Positions 23,985-35,640 of a stretch of DNA of 64,000 nt are shown piece by piece; the first letter of the stretch is position 1, and each line of letters opens with the position of its first letter. The stretch is taken from the NCBI GenBank assembly GCA_963580285.1, contig OY757011.1, positions 199,719,644 through 199,783,643 of the forward strand, read 5' to 3'. This DNA comes from Lucinisca nassula (taxonomy: Eukaryota > Mollusca > Bivalvia > Lucinida > Lucinidae). The position numbers and the translations under genes were made by a program. The notes under the pieces were generated by a model. The model saw only the letters and a program-made list of their open reading frames with translations. It ran no database searches and was not told the origin of the DNA.

Positions 23985-25335
23985 TGGTACTTAACGGGTT
24001 GATTGCACGTTGGTGGGTCAGGCCTCAGATTCTATGACGGTTCCAGCGTAAAAGCTTACTGAGAATTAGAGATAATCTAATTCTATGTAATGTTGGTTTG
24101 TGCCTGATACTCTGTCTCTGGTCGGGCCCATCAGAGTCTAATTGTTGGGTTTTCTTTTTTGCTCCAGCATTTCAGTGGTTCCTTTCTGTCGAGTCCTCAC
24201 CATTGTATCATCTCTGTGGTTGTTTGATTTTTTGTGTTCACAGAGATGTTGCACTGATGAGTTAGGAGGCCTTCATGCAGACTGAAAATATTATTTGTCT
24301 AAATTGCGACATAGTAAGAGCGAGGATTGTGGCCAAGTAAAATTGATTTAAGCCCCCCACTTACCTTTCTGTCACGGTTAATTTTTGTTATGGTCTGTCT
24401 TTGAATGTTTGTATTGCTTACATAATTTTGTTTTGGATAGCCAAGTGGCCATTTAGTGGGAAAGTAACTGTGCTATTGATGTTTCCATTAGGGTCTGTTC
24501 TATCTATCTTCTTATACTGAGTCGGTCATATATGGCCATTACCTCAGTTGGTTGGGTGGCTAAATTTGCTTAATTTAAAATTTAGCTGAAAGAGAGAGAG
24601 AGAAAAAAAAAAGAGGCACTGGAATGACTGGATGCATCCTTCAAACTATTTACAACCTGCATAAAAGAGGTATCCTAAAATGCATACCTCTGAGTCACAA
24701 TCTTACACTGTATATAGACTTTGAACTCTTCTGCGGACTTGGCATTCACCCTAGAGGTGGGAAGACTATTCCATTGAGGAATAGTAGTTCTAGGAAAGAA
24801 GGAGTTCTTCAGGGCATCACTATAGGACTGATACCTATGATATTGTGGGTTGTTTACTTTTGATTCCCTTGTTTGGGTGGACGCTGTTACAGGGATCAAG
24901 TACCTGTCTTTATTAATAGACACCGTATCAGCATGTATCTTATAGAAGAAGGTTAAATAGGACCGCTCATGACAGGCCTCCAGGGACGGCCACTCTAGCT
25001 CCTTAGGCATGTCACTGACGCTACTTCTATTTCACCATCGTCTGCAGGTCCATCAAGGAGCTGTCCTCTGCACCTTCTCTACCTACTGAATCTGTTTTAA
25101 CATAGGGATGCCAAATGGGTGATGCATATTCAAGCTGAGGGCGAACCAATGTTTTATATGCAACATCCTTTGTCTGCCTAGGTGCAAAGGCCAAATAACA
25201 TTTAAGAAATCCTAAAGTCCTTTTATTTCATGTTTATGTCTTTCCTTTTGGTGTCTCTGATGGGAGCTGTGGGTTATTAAATTGTATCAATTCCTGATCA
25301 TTGCCTTCACTTCTATTTTTTAACTTCTGTATGCA
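23985..25335 (+). mobile_element. Penelope-like element 3' region, interrupted by a LINE
   Basis: 23985-24505 matches the 3' part of the window's Penelope-like family: the TGGGTCAGGCCTCAGATTCT block, a cysteine-rich open frame in the 3' UTR, and the GAGTTAGGAGGCCTTCATGC block. The sequence resumes at about 25226-25320 with TTTCCTTTTGGTGTCTCTGATG and the terminal block CTGATCATTGCCTTCACTTC. The gap is filled by a minus-strand LINE fragment. Only the C-terminal coding tip and 3' UTR remain. Confidence 0.6.
24560..25215 (-). pseudogene. LINE reverse transcriptase C-terminal fragment
   Basis: The minus-strand frame 25010-24675 (111 codons) has the pattern LEWPSLE...LTFFYKI...FFPRTTIPQWNSLP. This is typical of the region after the reverse transcriptase domain in CR1/Jockey-type LINEs. 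Immediately upstream (25200-25090) are YKTLVRPQLEYASPIWHPY, also characteristic, and then a frameshift and stops. It is 5' truncated and inserted in a Penelope-like 3' region. It is unrelated in detail to the LINE at 27-37 kb. Confidence 0.75.
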
Positions 25336-25528
25336 GTAGTCCTGATGAATTGTTAACTAACTTCCAGTGCTGTTTTTATAAACATCTGTTTGGTGTCTAG
25401 AAAGTGGGTCAGCAATGAAAATCATTCAGAATCAGAATTGTTTACTGGTGACAATGTCCTTAGACAATCCTTCACCAGATTCATTCAGACTCAGAATTGT
25501 TACTGGTGACACATCAAATGACATTCAT

Positions 25529-25963
25529 TGTTTGTTTGTTTGATTTGAGGTTTAACGTCCCTGTCAACACTGTAAGGTCTGGAGACATTGCTTCCAATTT
25601 TATGGGACTTTTACCCAACACTGAGATGAAATGACATCTCAAGCCCTGTTGCCCAATGAAACCAATAGGGTTTATTTACTTGGCTAGACTTTAGAATCTG
25701 TCTGCCTATGTTAACTGACCTTAGTATGTTAGGAGTAGGTCACTGACGGTTAGGGTTAGGAATAGGTCACTGATGGTTAGGGTTAGGTTAGTCAGGTCAT
25801 TACTTTATTAGCATGGACGGTCCATCTCGCACGCGTTCCTGGACAGGAACCTCCAAGATCCTCCAAGTGGTTTACCGGTACTAGTGTGCGGGCCGGATTC
25901 AGCTCTGCGTGGAAGCATCATGCAGCCCATATATTTCTTCAACCCCCCTATGGGCGGGGGCCG
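25529..25963 (-). mobile_element. S1-family SINE carrying a telomere-like insertion
   Basis: S1 copy with an exact 14-bp duplication CAAATGACATTCAT (25515-25528 and 25964-25977). It is about 130 bp too long, because 25676-25806 interrupts the S1 phrase GGGTTTATTAGCATGG. The insert contains two duplicated GGTTAGGGTTAGG blocks separated by AATAGGTCACTGATGG, and TTTATT is repeated at both of its edges. Confidence 0.75.
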
Positions 25964-25977
25964 CAAATGACATTCAT

Positions 25978-26512
25978 ACACCAGGAAGTCTGAAGACAGT
26001 CTTGTTAGTATCGGTAAATGTCTAATTGTTGAAACGAGTGTCAGTATTGTAACTGGCACACACGTACTACTGCTCTGATAAAATAGGGAAATAACCTCCC
26101 AGCAACTAAGTTCTATTTATAGAAACGTAAATAGCACACTGATATCTGTCAGTGAATGTCCCTAAACAGCATTGTGAAAATAAATTTAATCTTTAAATTA
26201 TTTGAATCGCTTACCTTGTTAGGCAAACTGTTGGCTTATTCGCATTTTATATTATTCTGACACCATATTGGAGCATAACTTGCTGAAATTCAGACAACCA
26301 TAAAATTCATGTTTACACTGATGGAATTTCCCAATTTTGTTATTTCTGGTTCCCCGTTTTCTGTATCCTAATTTACACAGTGTTCAGAACCAGACAATAG
26401 GGGATTTCCCGAATTATCAGACTGGTTATCTGACAGTTACAAGTATAGATGCGTTAGAGAATCAGTCTCGCACTAGCCAAGATATGGCCCTGTATCGCTC
26501 ACCTGTGGAGGT
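25978..26512. other. Gene-free spacer with a family A end remnant
   Basis: At about 26475-26510 the phrase AAGATATGGCCCTGTATCGC, followed by TCACCTG, matches the 3' end of family A. No tandem core follows because an S1 SINE begins here. The rest is unremarkable. Confidence 0.4.
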
Positions 26513-26803
26513 TTTTTGTTTGATTTGAAGTTTTTAAAACGTCTCCGTCAACACTGCAAAGGTCATTTTGGAAACGTTGCTTCCAATTTTGAGGGACTTT
26601 TACCCGACATCGAGATGAAATGACTTCTCAAGCCCTGCCACCCAATGAAACCAATAGGGTTTATAAGCATGGACTCGCACCATTTTGCCTGGGCAGGCTT
26701 AGATCCTCTAAGTGGTTTACCAGTACTCGTGTGCGGGACGGTTTCAGCTCTGCGTGGAAGCATCATGCAGCTCATATATTTCTCAAGTCTCGATGGGCGG
26801 GAG
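26513..26803 (-). mobile_element. S1-family SINE
   Basis: Complete but more diverged S1 copy in the same orientation. No clear target-site duplication. An A-run (26816-26832) lies just outside. Confidence 0.65.
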
Positions 26804-27244
26804 GTGTGTTTATGAAAAAAAAAAAAAAAAAGAAATTGTGGAGAAAGGCTATATAAATAGAATATAAGATATAAGATACAAATATCTTCTTAGATCCACC
26901 GATTTCACTTCTCTTTGTCAATATAGTTGTACATCAGTTTAACTAGATGAACCCTTGGGTTGGGTCAGTTTTGGCTATTAAGTTGCTACCAAATATCAAC
27001 AACAGGACCATGACTTTTTTTTCTTTCTACTGATACTGCGTCGGTCATATATACTCCTGGTGTATGAATGTCATTTGACGTGTCACCAGTAACAATTCTG
27101 ATTCTGATTCTGGCAATATTTGCCCTTAAACTCATTAATAGAGAAAACAAGATATATTTCAAATTTTTCTGGTTAGTTACTAATTCTTTTGGTTATTGTG
27201 ATTTTATGACTGACATTGCTAGCTGCCATGTTATGTTCTATTGT
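26804..27244. other. Spacer, possibly 5' part of the LINE
   Basis: A-rich. Contains CTGATACTGCGTCGGTCATATATA, similar to the LINE-fragment edge at 24515-24535, so a LINE 3' tail may end here. A 64-codon frame (27068-27262) has no recognisable domain. Confidence 0.3.
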
Positions 27245-27815
27245 AAGTATTACCTACTATAACATCAATGGATTGCATTCTCGAATAAATGGAATAAGAA
27301 GCAATAAGTTGAGTAGTCAATAATTTATGGCTAATATCAATAGTGATATTATTTGTTTGAGAGAAACACACTGTAAATCGCAAAACTCAGAAGATATACA
27401 GTTGAATGGCTATATTTCATTTTCTGCATGCCGGCCTAATGCAAAGAATAAAGGATCCGGGGGATTGGCAGTTTTAGTGAAGAAACAAATAAGATCAGGT
27501 ATCAAATTTGAAAAGGTGATCATAAGTGATTTCATCTTTTTTAAACTTTGCAAGAAATTTTCAAAATGCCTGAGGATGTATATGTTTGTGCAGTTTATCT
27601 CCCTCCAATAAATTCGTCTTATAGTCATAAAGATCTGAATGTAAATCTATTTGGTGTTTTAGAGGAAGAAATAAGCAAATATAGTCGTAAGGGGAGAGTC
27701 GTTCTGCTCGGGGATCTCAATGCACGAGTGAATGTAAAAGACACAGATTATATACAACATGAGGAGTTTTCCCATAATCCTTTGCCACGATATTATATAA
27801 CTGATAATGTATATT
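27245..27815 (+). pseudogene. LINE endonuclease domain, N-terminal part
   Basis: Successive frames give YYNINGLHSR, then INSDIICLRETH and VYVCAVYLPP, and finally VVLLGDLNARV. These are the first motifs of the exonuclease-endonuclease-phosphatase fold that nicks target DNA in APE-type LINEs. The frame changes at about 27545. The catalytic Glu (RET) and the GDLNAR motif are present. The domain is cut at 27815 by the family C element. Confidence 0.8.
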
Positions 27816-29430
27816 GCACGACCCGCAGAAAAAGTGACCGACTGAAGTCGGTTGATTTCTAAGAGTGCCCTTAAATCCCCGTGTCATTCTGTCATTCTGT
27901 CAGTCTGTCATTCTGACAGTCTGTCATTCTGTCAGTCTGTCTGTCCGTCCGTAACCCGTTTGTGAAAATTGGTGATAGTGACTTAACCACTTGGAATATT
28001 TAATCAATTTTTGGCATACTGATAAATATCAATGAGATCTAACCAATGAACTTGCGAAATATTACATACCATTTAGTATAGCCTCGCCGAGGCGAAAAAT
28101 GTGAAAATTTTCGAACTGATTCTCCTCGGAAACCGATGGGTCGATTGAAGTCAAATTTCATATGGAGCCTCTATGGGATGGGGGAAACCAAAATTTGCTC
28201 ATGGGGTCCAGGTCACATGACCAAAATGGCCGCCAAGCCATATATGGTCTGTCTGTCCGTCCGTAACCCGTTTGTGAAAATTGGTGATAGTGACTTAACC
28301 GCTTGGAATATTTAAACAATTTTTGGCATACTGATAGATATCAATGAGATCTAACCAATGAACTTGCGAAATATTACATTCCATTTAGTATAGCCTCGCC
28401 GAGGCGAAAAATGTGAAAATTTTCGAACTGCTTCTCCTCGGAAACCGTTGGGCCGATTGAAGTCAACTTTCATATGGAGCCTCTATGGGATTGGGGAAAC
28501 AAAAATTTGCTCATGGGGTCCAGGTCACATGACCAAAATGGCCGCCAAACCATATATGGTAAAAACCGTTCAAAAATAGTCTTCTCCAGAACCACTGGGC
28601 AGATTTCCACGAAACTTGACAAATAGCATCTGGGACGTAGGCCCATCATAAATTGCTAAAATGGTGACCCTGGGTTGACCTTGACCTTCTTTGTGCCTAG
28701 GTCAAACTTTGACACATATGCTTTTGTTGGAATATTTAAACAATTTTTGGCATACTGATAGATATCAATGAGATCTAACCAATGAACTTGCGAAATATTA
28801 CATTCCATTTAGTATAGCCTCGCCGAGGCGAAAAATGTGAACATTTTCGAACTGCTTCTCCTTGGAAACCGTTGGCCCGATTGAAGTCAAATTTCATATG
28901 GAGCCTCTATGGGATGGGGGAAACCAAAATTTGCTCATGGGGTCCAGGTCACTTGACCAAAATGGCCGCCAAACCATATATGGTAAAAACCCTTCAAAAA
29001 TAGTTTTCTCCAGAACCACTGGGCAGATTTCCAGGAAACTTGATAAATAGCATCTGGGACGTAGGCCCATCATAATTTGCTAAAATGGTGACCCTGGGTT
29101 GACCTTGACCTTCTTTGTGCCTAGGTCAAACTATGACTCATATGCTTTTGTTGGAATATTTAAAGGCATTTATTCTGTAACAGTAAAACACACCGTGTGT
29201 CCATAATTGTTTTATTGCCCCCTGTGATATACTGACTATAGCAGATCAAAGGCGGCCCTTAATAGGGTGATTAGTAGCTCTTGTTGAATCCCATAACTGA
29301 GACACTTAATGAAGAAAATCCCAAATGACCAAAATAATGTTTTTTCATCATTTTATTGCAATAAACAATATTTCAGATATAATTAATGCATTTTAGGCTA
29401 AAATTCAGTATGTTCCCAGATTTCAGTTAA

Positions 29431-30052
29431 CCCTTTACCACTCAGATACGTGTTTTTACGTGTCTGCACCCCCCCCCCCCCATTTTAAGCCCCAGAAGCA
29501 CCTAAAATCTGCATTTCTACCCCTGGATAGTTATGTTTGCTTTAGGATTTGTTGGGCAAAAAAGTGACCTGTTTTTTCGCGCGCCTCCCCACTAAAAATA
29601 TTCTGGGGGGGATTGAAGGGGGGCAGCGCCCCCCTCACATCCCGAAAATTTTTGGGTTTATGGCCCAACCGGCCGCTAAAATTTATATCTGCGGGTGTCT
29701 GGGGTCAAAAATGCCTGAAAATTGATGCTGATAAAACATGCTGCAAACAGTGAAAATGGCCAGTGCCAAACACCTTAATTGTTGCCTTGACACCTGTGTG
29801 AAGATTAAAATGTGGTTAAAAATCCATGTGAAAACACACTTTTTGCCAACTTTGAGATGCCCCCTCTTTACCATGACAACAATGATCAAGTCATGAAAGG
29901 TTGCATTTGAAAGGCTACTATCCAATGAACATTCATACCGAGTTTGGTGTAAAACAGACCATCCATTATGAAACAATGGCTAGTTGAAGTTGCTGTCAGG
30001 TGCAACACTGTGAAAATCAGCGAAATTCACAAAATCCCTGAGTGGTAAAGGG
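29431..30052 (+). repeat. Tandem P2 unit 1
   Basis: CCCTTTACCACTCAGA/CTGAGTGGTAAAGGG TIRs between TTAA sites (29427-29430 and 30053-30056). A 97-codon minus-strand frame (29976-29683) is identical in units 1-3. I read it as a by-product of recent amplification, because it has no domain. Confidence 0.85.
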
Positions 30053-30177
30053 TTAATGAAGAAAATCCCAAATGACCAAAATAATGTTTTTTCATCATTT
30101 TATTGCAAGAAACAATATTTCAGATATAATTAATGCATTTTAGGCTAAAATTCAGTATGTTCCCAGATTTCAGTTAA

Positions 30178-30802
30178 CCCTTTACCACTCAGATACGTGT
30201 TTTTACGTGTCTGCACCCCCCCCCCCCATTTTAAGCCCCAGAAGCACCTAAAATCTGCATTTCTACCCCTGGATAGTTATGTTTGCTTTAGGATTTGTTG
30301 GGCAAAAAAGTGACCTGTTTTTTCGCGCGCCTCCCCACTAAAAATATTCTGGGGGGGGGGGATTGAAGGGGGGCAGCGCCCCCCTCACATCCCGAAAATT
30401 TTTGGGTTTATGGCCCAACCGGCCGCTAAAATTTATATCTGCGGGTGTCTGGGGTCAAAAATGCCTGAAAATTGATGCTGATAAAACATGCTGCAAACAG
30501 TGAAAATGGCCAGTGCCAAACACCTTAATTGTTGCCTTGACACCTGTGTGAAGATTAAAATGTGGTTAAAAATCCATGTGAAAACACACTTTTTGCCAAC
30601 TTTGAGATGCCCCCTCTTTACCATGACAACAATGATCAAGTCATGAAAGGTTGCATTTGAAAGGCTACTATCCAATGAACATTCATACCGAGTTTGGTGT
30701 AAAACAGACCATCCATTATGAAACAATGGCTAGTTGAAGTTGCTGTCAGGTGCAACACTGTGAAAATCAGCGAAATTCACAAAATCCCTGAGTGGTAAAG
30801 GG
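30178..30802 (+). repeat. Tandem P2 unit 2
   Basis: Separated from unit 1 by a roughly 120-bp AT-rich spacer (30057-30173) that also precedes units 1, 3 and 4. The whole period is therefore about 750 bp. Differs from unit 1 mainly in poly-C and poly-G run lengths. Confidence 0.85.
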
Positions 30803-30927
30803 TTAATGAAGAAAATCCCAAATGACCAAAATAATGTTTTTTCATCATTTTATTGCAAGAAACAATATTTTAGATATAATTAATGCATTTTAGGCTAAAA
30901 TTCAGTATGTTCCCAGATTTCAGTTAA

Positions 30928-31555
30928 CCCTTTACCACTCAGATACGTGTTTTTACGTGTCTGCACCCCCCCCCCCCCCCATTTTAAGCCCCAGAAGCAC
31001 CTAAAATCTGCATTTCTACCCCTGGATAGTTATGTTTGCTTTAGGATTTGTTGGGCAAAAAAGTGACCTGTTTTTTCGCGCGCCTCCCCACTAAAAATAT
31101 TCTAGGGGGGGGGGATTGAAGGGGGGCAGCGCCCCCCTCACATCCCGAAAATTTTTGGGTTTATGGCCCAACCGGCCGCTAAAATTTATATCTGCGGGTG
31201 TCTGGGGTCAAAAATGCCTGAAAATTGATGCTGATAAAACATGCTGCAAACAGTGAAAATGGCCAGTGCCAAACACCTTAATTGTTGCCTTGACACCTGT
31301 GTGAAGATTAAAATGTGGTTAAAAATCCATGTGAAAACACACTTTTTGCCAACTTTGAGATGCCCCCTCTTTACCATGACAACAATGATCAAGTCATGAA
31401 AGGTTGCATTTGAAAGGCTACTATCCAATGAACATTCATACCGAGTTTGGTGTAAAACAGACCATCCATTATGAAACAATGGCTAGTTGAAGTTGCTGTC
31501 AGGTGCAACACTGTGAAAATCAGCGAAATTCACAAAATCCCTGAGTGGTAAAGGG
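30928..31555 (+). repeat. Tandem P2 unit 3
   Basis: Same structure as units 1 and 2. Differences are concentrated in homopolymer runs (C run at 30965, G run at 31106). Confidence 0.85.
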
Positions 31556-31680
31556 TTAATGAAGAAAATCCCAAATGACCAAAATAATGTTTTTTCATCA
31601 TTTTATTGCAAGAAACAATATTTCAGATATAATTAATGCATTTTAGGCTAAAATTCAGTATGTTCCCAGATTTCAGTTAA

Positions 31681-32304
31681 CCCTTTACCACTCAGATACG
31701 TGTTTTTACGTGTCTGCACCCCCCCCCCCATTTTAAGCCCCAGAAGCACCTAAAATCTGCATTTCTACCCCTGGATAGTTATGTTTGCTTTAGGATTTGT
31801 TGGGCAAAAAAGTGACCTGTTTTTTCGCGCGCCTCCCCACTAAAAATATTCTGGGGGGGGGGGATTGAAGGGGGGCAGCGCCCCCCTCACATCCCGAAAA
31901 TTTTTGGGTTTATGGCCCAACCGGCCGCTAAAATTTATATCTGCGGGTGTCTGGGGTCAAAAATGCCTGAAAATTGATGCTGATAAAACATGCTGCAAAC
32001 AGTGAAAATGGCCAGTGACAAACACCTTAATTGTTGCCTTGACACCTGTGTGAAGATTAAAATGTGGTTAAAAATTCATGTGAAAACACACTTTTTACCA
32101 ACTTTGAGATGCCCCCTCTTTACCATGACAACAATGATCAAGTCATGAAAGGTTGCATTTGAAAGGCTACTGTCCAATGGACATTCATACCGAGTTTGGT
32201 GTAAAACAGACCATCCATTATGAAACAATGGCTAGTTGAAGTTGCTGTCAGGTGCAACACTGTGAAAATCAGCGAAATTCACAAAATCCCTGAGTGGTAA
32301 AGGG
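31681..32304 (+). repeat. Tandem P2 unit 4
   Basis: Last unit, slightly more diverged (for example AGTGACAAAC in place of AGTGCCAAAC, and GTCCAATGGAC). It is followed directly by the right part of P3 without a spacer copy. Confidence 0.85.
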
Positions 32305-33503
32305 TTAAGGGGAAAACCAGTCAACAGTAAGTAATTTATTGATTTTCCCAAAGCCGGCCCCTTACCTGACTTCTCTCCAGTGAGCACTGAGGGCTACATA
32401 ATATTATGTAATGAAATGATAGTCCTCAATAATCAAGAATAAATGCCTTTAAACAATTTTTGGCATACTGATAGATATCAATGAGATCTAACCAATGAAC
32501 TTGCGAAATATTACATTCCATTTAGTATAGCCTCGCCGAGGCGAAAAATGTGAAAATTTTCGAACTGCTTCTCCTCGGAAACCGTTGGGCCGATTGAAGT
32601 CAAATTTCATATGGAGCCTCTATGGGATGGGGGAAACAAAAATTTACTCATGGGGTCCAGGTCACATGACCAAAATGGCCGCCAAACCATATATGGTAAA
32701 AACCCTTCAAAAATAGTCTTCTCCAGAACCACTGGGCAGATTTCCACGAAACTTGATAAATAGCATCTGGGACGTAGGCCCATCATAAATTGCTAAAATG
32801 GTGACCCTGGGTTGACCTTGACCTTCTTTGTGGCTAGGTCAGACTTTGACACATATGCTTTTGTTGGAATATTTAAACAACTTTTGGCATACTGATAGAT
32901 ATCAATGAGATCTAACCAATGAACTTGCGAAATATTACATTCCATTTAGTATAGCCTCGCCGAGGCGAAAAATGTGAACATTTTCGAACTGCTTCTCCTT
33001 GGAAACCAATGGGCCGATTGAAGTCAAATTTCATATGGAGCCTCTATGGGATTGGGGAAACCAAAATTTGCTCATGGGGTCCAGGTCACTTGACCAAAAT
33101 GGCCGCCAAACCATATATGGTAAAAACCCCTTCAAAAATAGTCTTCAGAACCACTGGGCAGATTTCCACGAAACTTGATAAATAGCATCTGGGACGTAGG
33201 CCCATCATAAATTGCTAAAATGGTGACCCTGGGTTGACCTTGACCTTCTTTGTCCCTAGGTCAAACTTTGACACATATGCTTTTGTATTGGAAAAGTGAG
33301 AATGCATTTTATCCTTCAAACAATTCAGAATACAGTACTAAAGTATAAGATATATTTTTGCTCCTTATGATAAGGCGCATTTATTGGGGGAACCGTTTTA
33401 CGTCCAGGCCACATGTCCAAAATGGCCGCCATACCCATATATGGTAACATTCATAAAGCTAAAAGCATCCGGCGGGTCGTGCACTTCAGCTGAAGCACTG
33501 GTT

Positions 33504-33693
33504 ATATCAGAAATTCCTTTGATAAAGAGTATGCAAATGAACAGGGGAAACAAATGGTAGATTTCTGTATTGAAACTCGCATGCAAATATTGAATGGAAG
33601 AACACTCGGGGATACCCAGGGCAGAATGACTTGTCACCATTACAATGGGTCGTCTACAGTTGACTGGTGTTTCGTGAGCTCAGAGTTTTTAGA
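33504..33693 (+). pseudogene. LINE endonuclease domain, middle part
   Basis: The frame resumes after the HINE with DKEYANEQGKQMVDFC, followed by ILNGRT...G and STVDWCFVSSEFLD. It matches the NxxG and SxVDYVL motifs of LINE endonucleases. It is cut again at 33694 by the second family C copy. Confidence 0.75.
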
Positions 33694-33695
33694 TT

Positions 33696-34487
33696 GCACG
33701 ACCCGCAGAAAAACCGACCGACTGAAGTCGGTTGATTTTCTAAGAGTGCCCTAAAATCACCGTGTCATTCTGTCATTCGGTCATTCTGTCAGTCTGTCTG
33801 TCCGTCCGTAACCCGTTTGTGAAAATTGGTGATAGTGACTTAACCGCTTGGAATATTTAAACAATTTTTGGCATACTGATAGATATCAATGAGATCTAAC
33901 CAATGAACTTGCGAAATATTACATTCCATTTAGTATAGCCTCGCCGAGGCGAAAAATGTGAAAATTTTCGAACTGCTTCTCCTCGGAAACCGCCGGGCCG
34001 ATTGAAGTCAAATTTCATATGGAGCCTCTATGGGATGGGGGAAACTAAAATTTGCTCATGGGGTCCAGGTCACGTGACAAAAATGGCCGCCAAGCCATAT
34101 ATGGTAAAAACCCTTCAAAAATAGTCTTCTCCAGAACCACTGGGCAGATTTCCACGAAACTTGATAAATAGCATCTGGGACGTAGGCCCATCATAAATTG
34201 CTAAAATGGTGACCCTGGGTTGACCTTGACCTTCTTTGTGACTAGGTCAAACTTTGACACATATGCTTTTGTATTGGAAAAGTAAGAATGCATTTTATCA
34301 TGCAAACGATTCAGAATACAGTACTAAAGTATAAGATATATTTTTGCACCTTACGATAAGGCGCATTTATTGGGGGAACAGTTTTAGGTCCAGGTCACTT
34401 GACCAAAATGGCTGCCATACCCATATATGGTAACACCCATAAAGCTAAAAGCATCCGGCGGGTCGTGCACTTCAGCTGAAGCACTGG
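33696..34487 (+). mobile_element. Helentron-like element, family C copy 2
   Basis: 792 bp, one core monomer. TT flanks at 33694-33695 and 34488-34489. 5' GCACGACCCGC, 3' GCGGGTCGTGC (34458-34468), palindrome CTTCAGCTGAAG (34470-34481), terminal CACTGG. This is the shortest complete copy and the best reference for the family. Confidence 0.8.
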
Positions 34488-34489
34488 TT

Positions 34490-35640
34490 CTGTTATATAT
34501 TTCAAAGTTAATGATTTTTTAACATTGTCTGATTATTGTCCAATAACAGTTTGGATAAGGGCATGCAGTGCTGGTATTGTTCATGAGGACTATAAGGCTA
34601 AATTATTTCCCTTGCCAAGGAAAATCAGATGGAATGATAAAATTGCGCTGCAGTTCGAGACATCATTGTCTTCCGAGAACATACAAAGTAAAATAAAGCT
34701 ATTTACACAACACCTGATTGATAATGCAGATGAATCTGCAAAACTTCTAACAGAAATATTGTATGATGGTCTTGCATCATGTAATAAAACTGTAAGAAAG
34801 AATGCAAGTAAAAAAGGCATAAGATATGGTTTGACGATGAATGTTTTGAATTGAAGCGCTGCATGCAAAGGCAAGCACGGTTGATTAGGTCTCAAAATGG
34901 TAGTATCAATAGTGTGCAGCGATTTTATGCTGCTCGTAAAAGAAATTAAGAAATGTGTTAAAAGAAAGCAACTATTGTATAAAAATTGACCTATTGATAG
35001 CTTGAATACCTTAGAGAGTAGTAATCCTCAAGCCTTTTGGAAGGCTTTAGATGAATTCAAAGCCATTAATTTAGAACCTAAGGAGAATAATGATGCCTTG
35101 AGTCCTGCAGAATGGTTGTCATACATCAAAGAACTCATGTGTAAAAGTGTTGAAAATTGTCAGACACCATGTTGTGCACCTGATCATAACTCATACTCGC
35201 AGGATATGCTTGATGCAGAGATTTCTACTGCTAAGATCATGAAAGCAGCTTCGTCGCTTAAAAGTAAAAAAAGCCAGTGGCCTAGATGGCATTACAAATG
35301 AGGTAATTAAATCATCAATGCCGGAGTTGTTACAGTGTTATTGTAATCTGTTTAATCTTATCTTGGTAAAAGGCCAGTGTCCTGTCTCCTGGCGAAATAA
35401 TTTCAATAAACCCCTGCATAAAGGGGGAGATCAAAGTAATCCATCTAATTATCGTGGCATTGCCATGTCCAGTTGTTTAAGCAAACTGTTTTGCAAAATT
35501 ATGGATGGCAGGTTACAGGCTTATCTAGAGGAGTATGATATTATAAACAGGTGCCAAATAGGTTTTCGGCCTAAATCCCGTACATCTGACCACATCGTGC
35601 TGATTTCAAGCTTAGTTGCCTTATGTATGCAGACGATATA
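34490..35640 (+). pseudogene. LINE endonuclease end and reverse transcriptase N-terminal half
   Basis: Begins with the endonuclease SDYCPI motif (34528 on; SDH in most relatives). The usual linker follows, then ALDEF...LSPAEW and GLDGITNEVIK, then WRNNFNKPLHKGGDQSNPSN and YRGIAMSSCLSKLF, typical of fingers motifs of LINE reverse transcriptase. Frameshifts lie near 34850-34930 and 35280. After SRTSDHI the sequence jumps directly to MYADDIVLL (35623 on) in another frame, so palm motifs A and B, normally about 150 residues, are deleted. Confidence 0.8.

Larger units (their letters stand above)
29164..32448. mobile_element. TTAA-flanked element P3 containing a tandem P2 array
   Basis: The perfect 13-bp TIRs AGGCATTTATTCT and AGAATAAATGCCT lie between TTAA duplications (29160-29163 and 32449-32452). 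Removing it restores the HINE-C monomer phrase GGAATATTTAAACAATTTTT. Inside are four P2 units and their spacers. The outer segments (29177-29310 and 32309-32435) carry no ORF. Confidence 0.8.
27816..33501 (+). mobile_element. Helentron-like element, family C copy 1
   Basis: Starts GCACGACCCGC after TT (27814-27815). Ends with the inverted partner GCGGGTCGTGC (33472-33482), the perfect palindrome CTTCAGCTGAAG (33484-33495) and CACTGG, before TT (33502-33503). Near the 5' end is a second hairpin (CCGACT-GA-AGTCGG) and a GTCTGTCATTCT microsatellite (27885-27950). The core is a roughly 440-bp monomer (AGTATAGCCTCGCCGAGGCG phrase) in several copies. About 3.3 kb of it (29164-32448) is a later TTAA element. 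Non-coding. Confidence 0.75.

Noticed and set aside
29683..29976. 97-codon minus-strand ORF repeated identically in three tandem units
   Set aside because: It lies inside a TTAA MITE, has no domain or codon signature, and its identity follows from recent amplification of the whole unit.
27816..33501. Family C as an ordinary TIR DNA transposon
   Set aside because: The GCACGACCCGC repeats are asymmetric: terminal on the left, but 19 bp inside the right end. The target is TT in all three copies, which fits a Helentron-like plan better.
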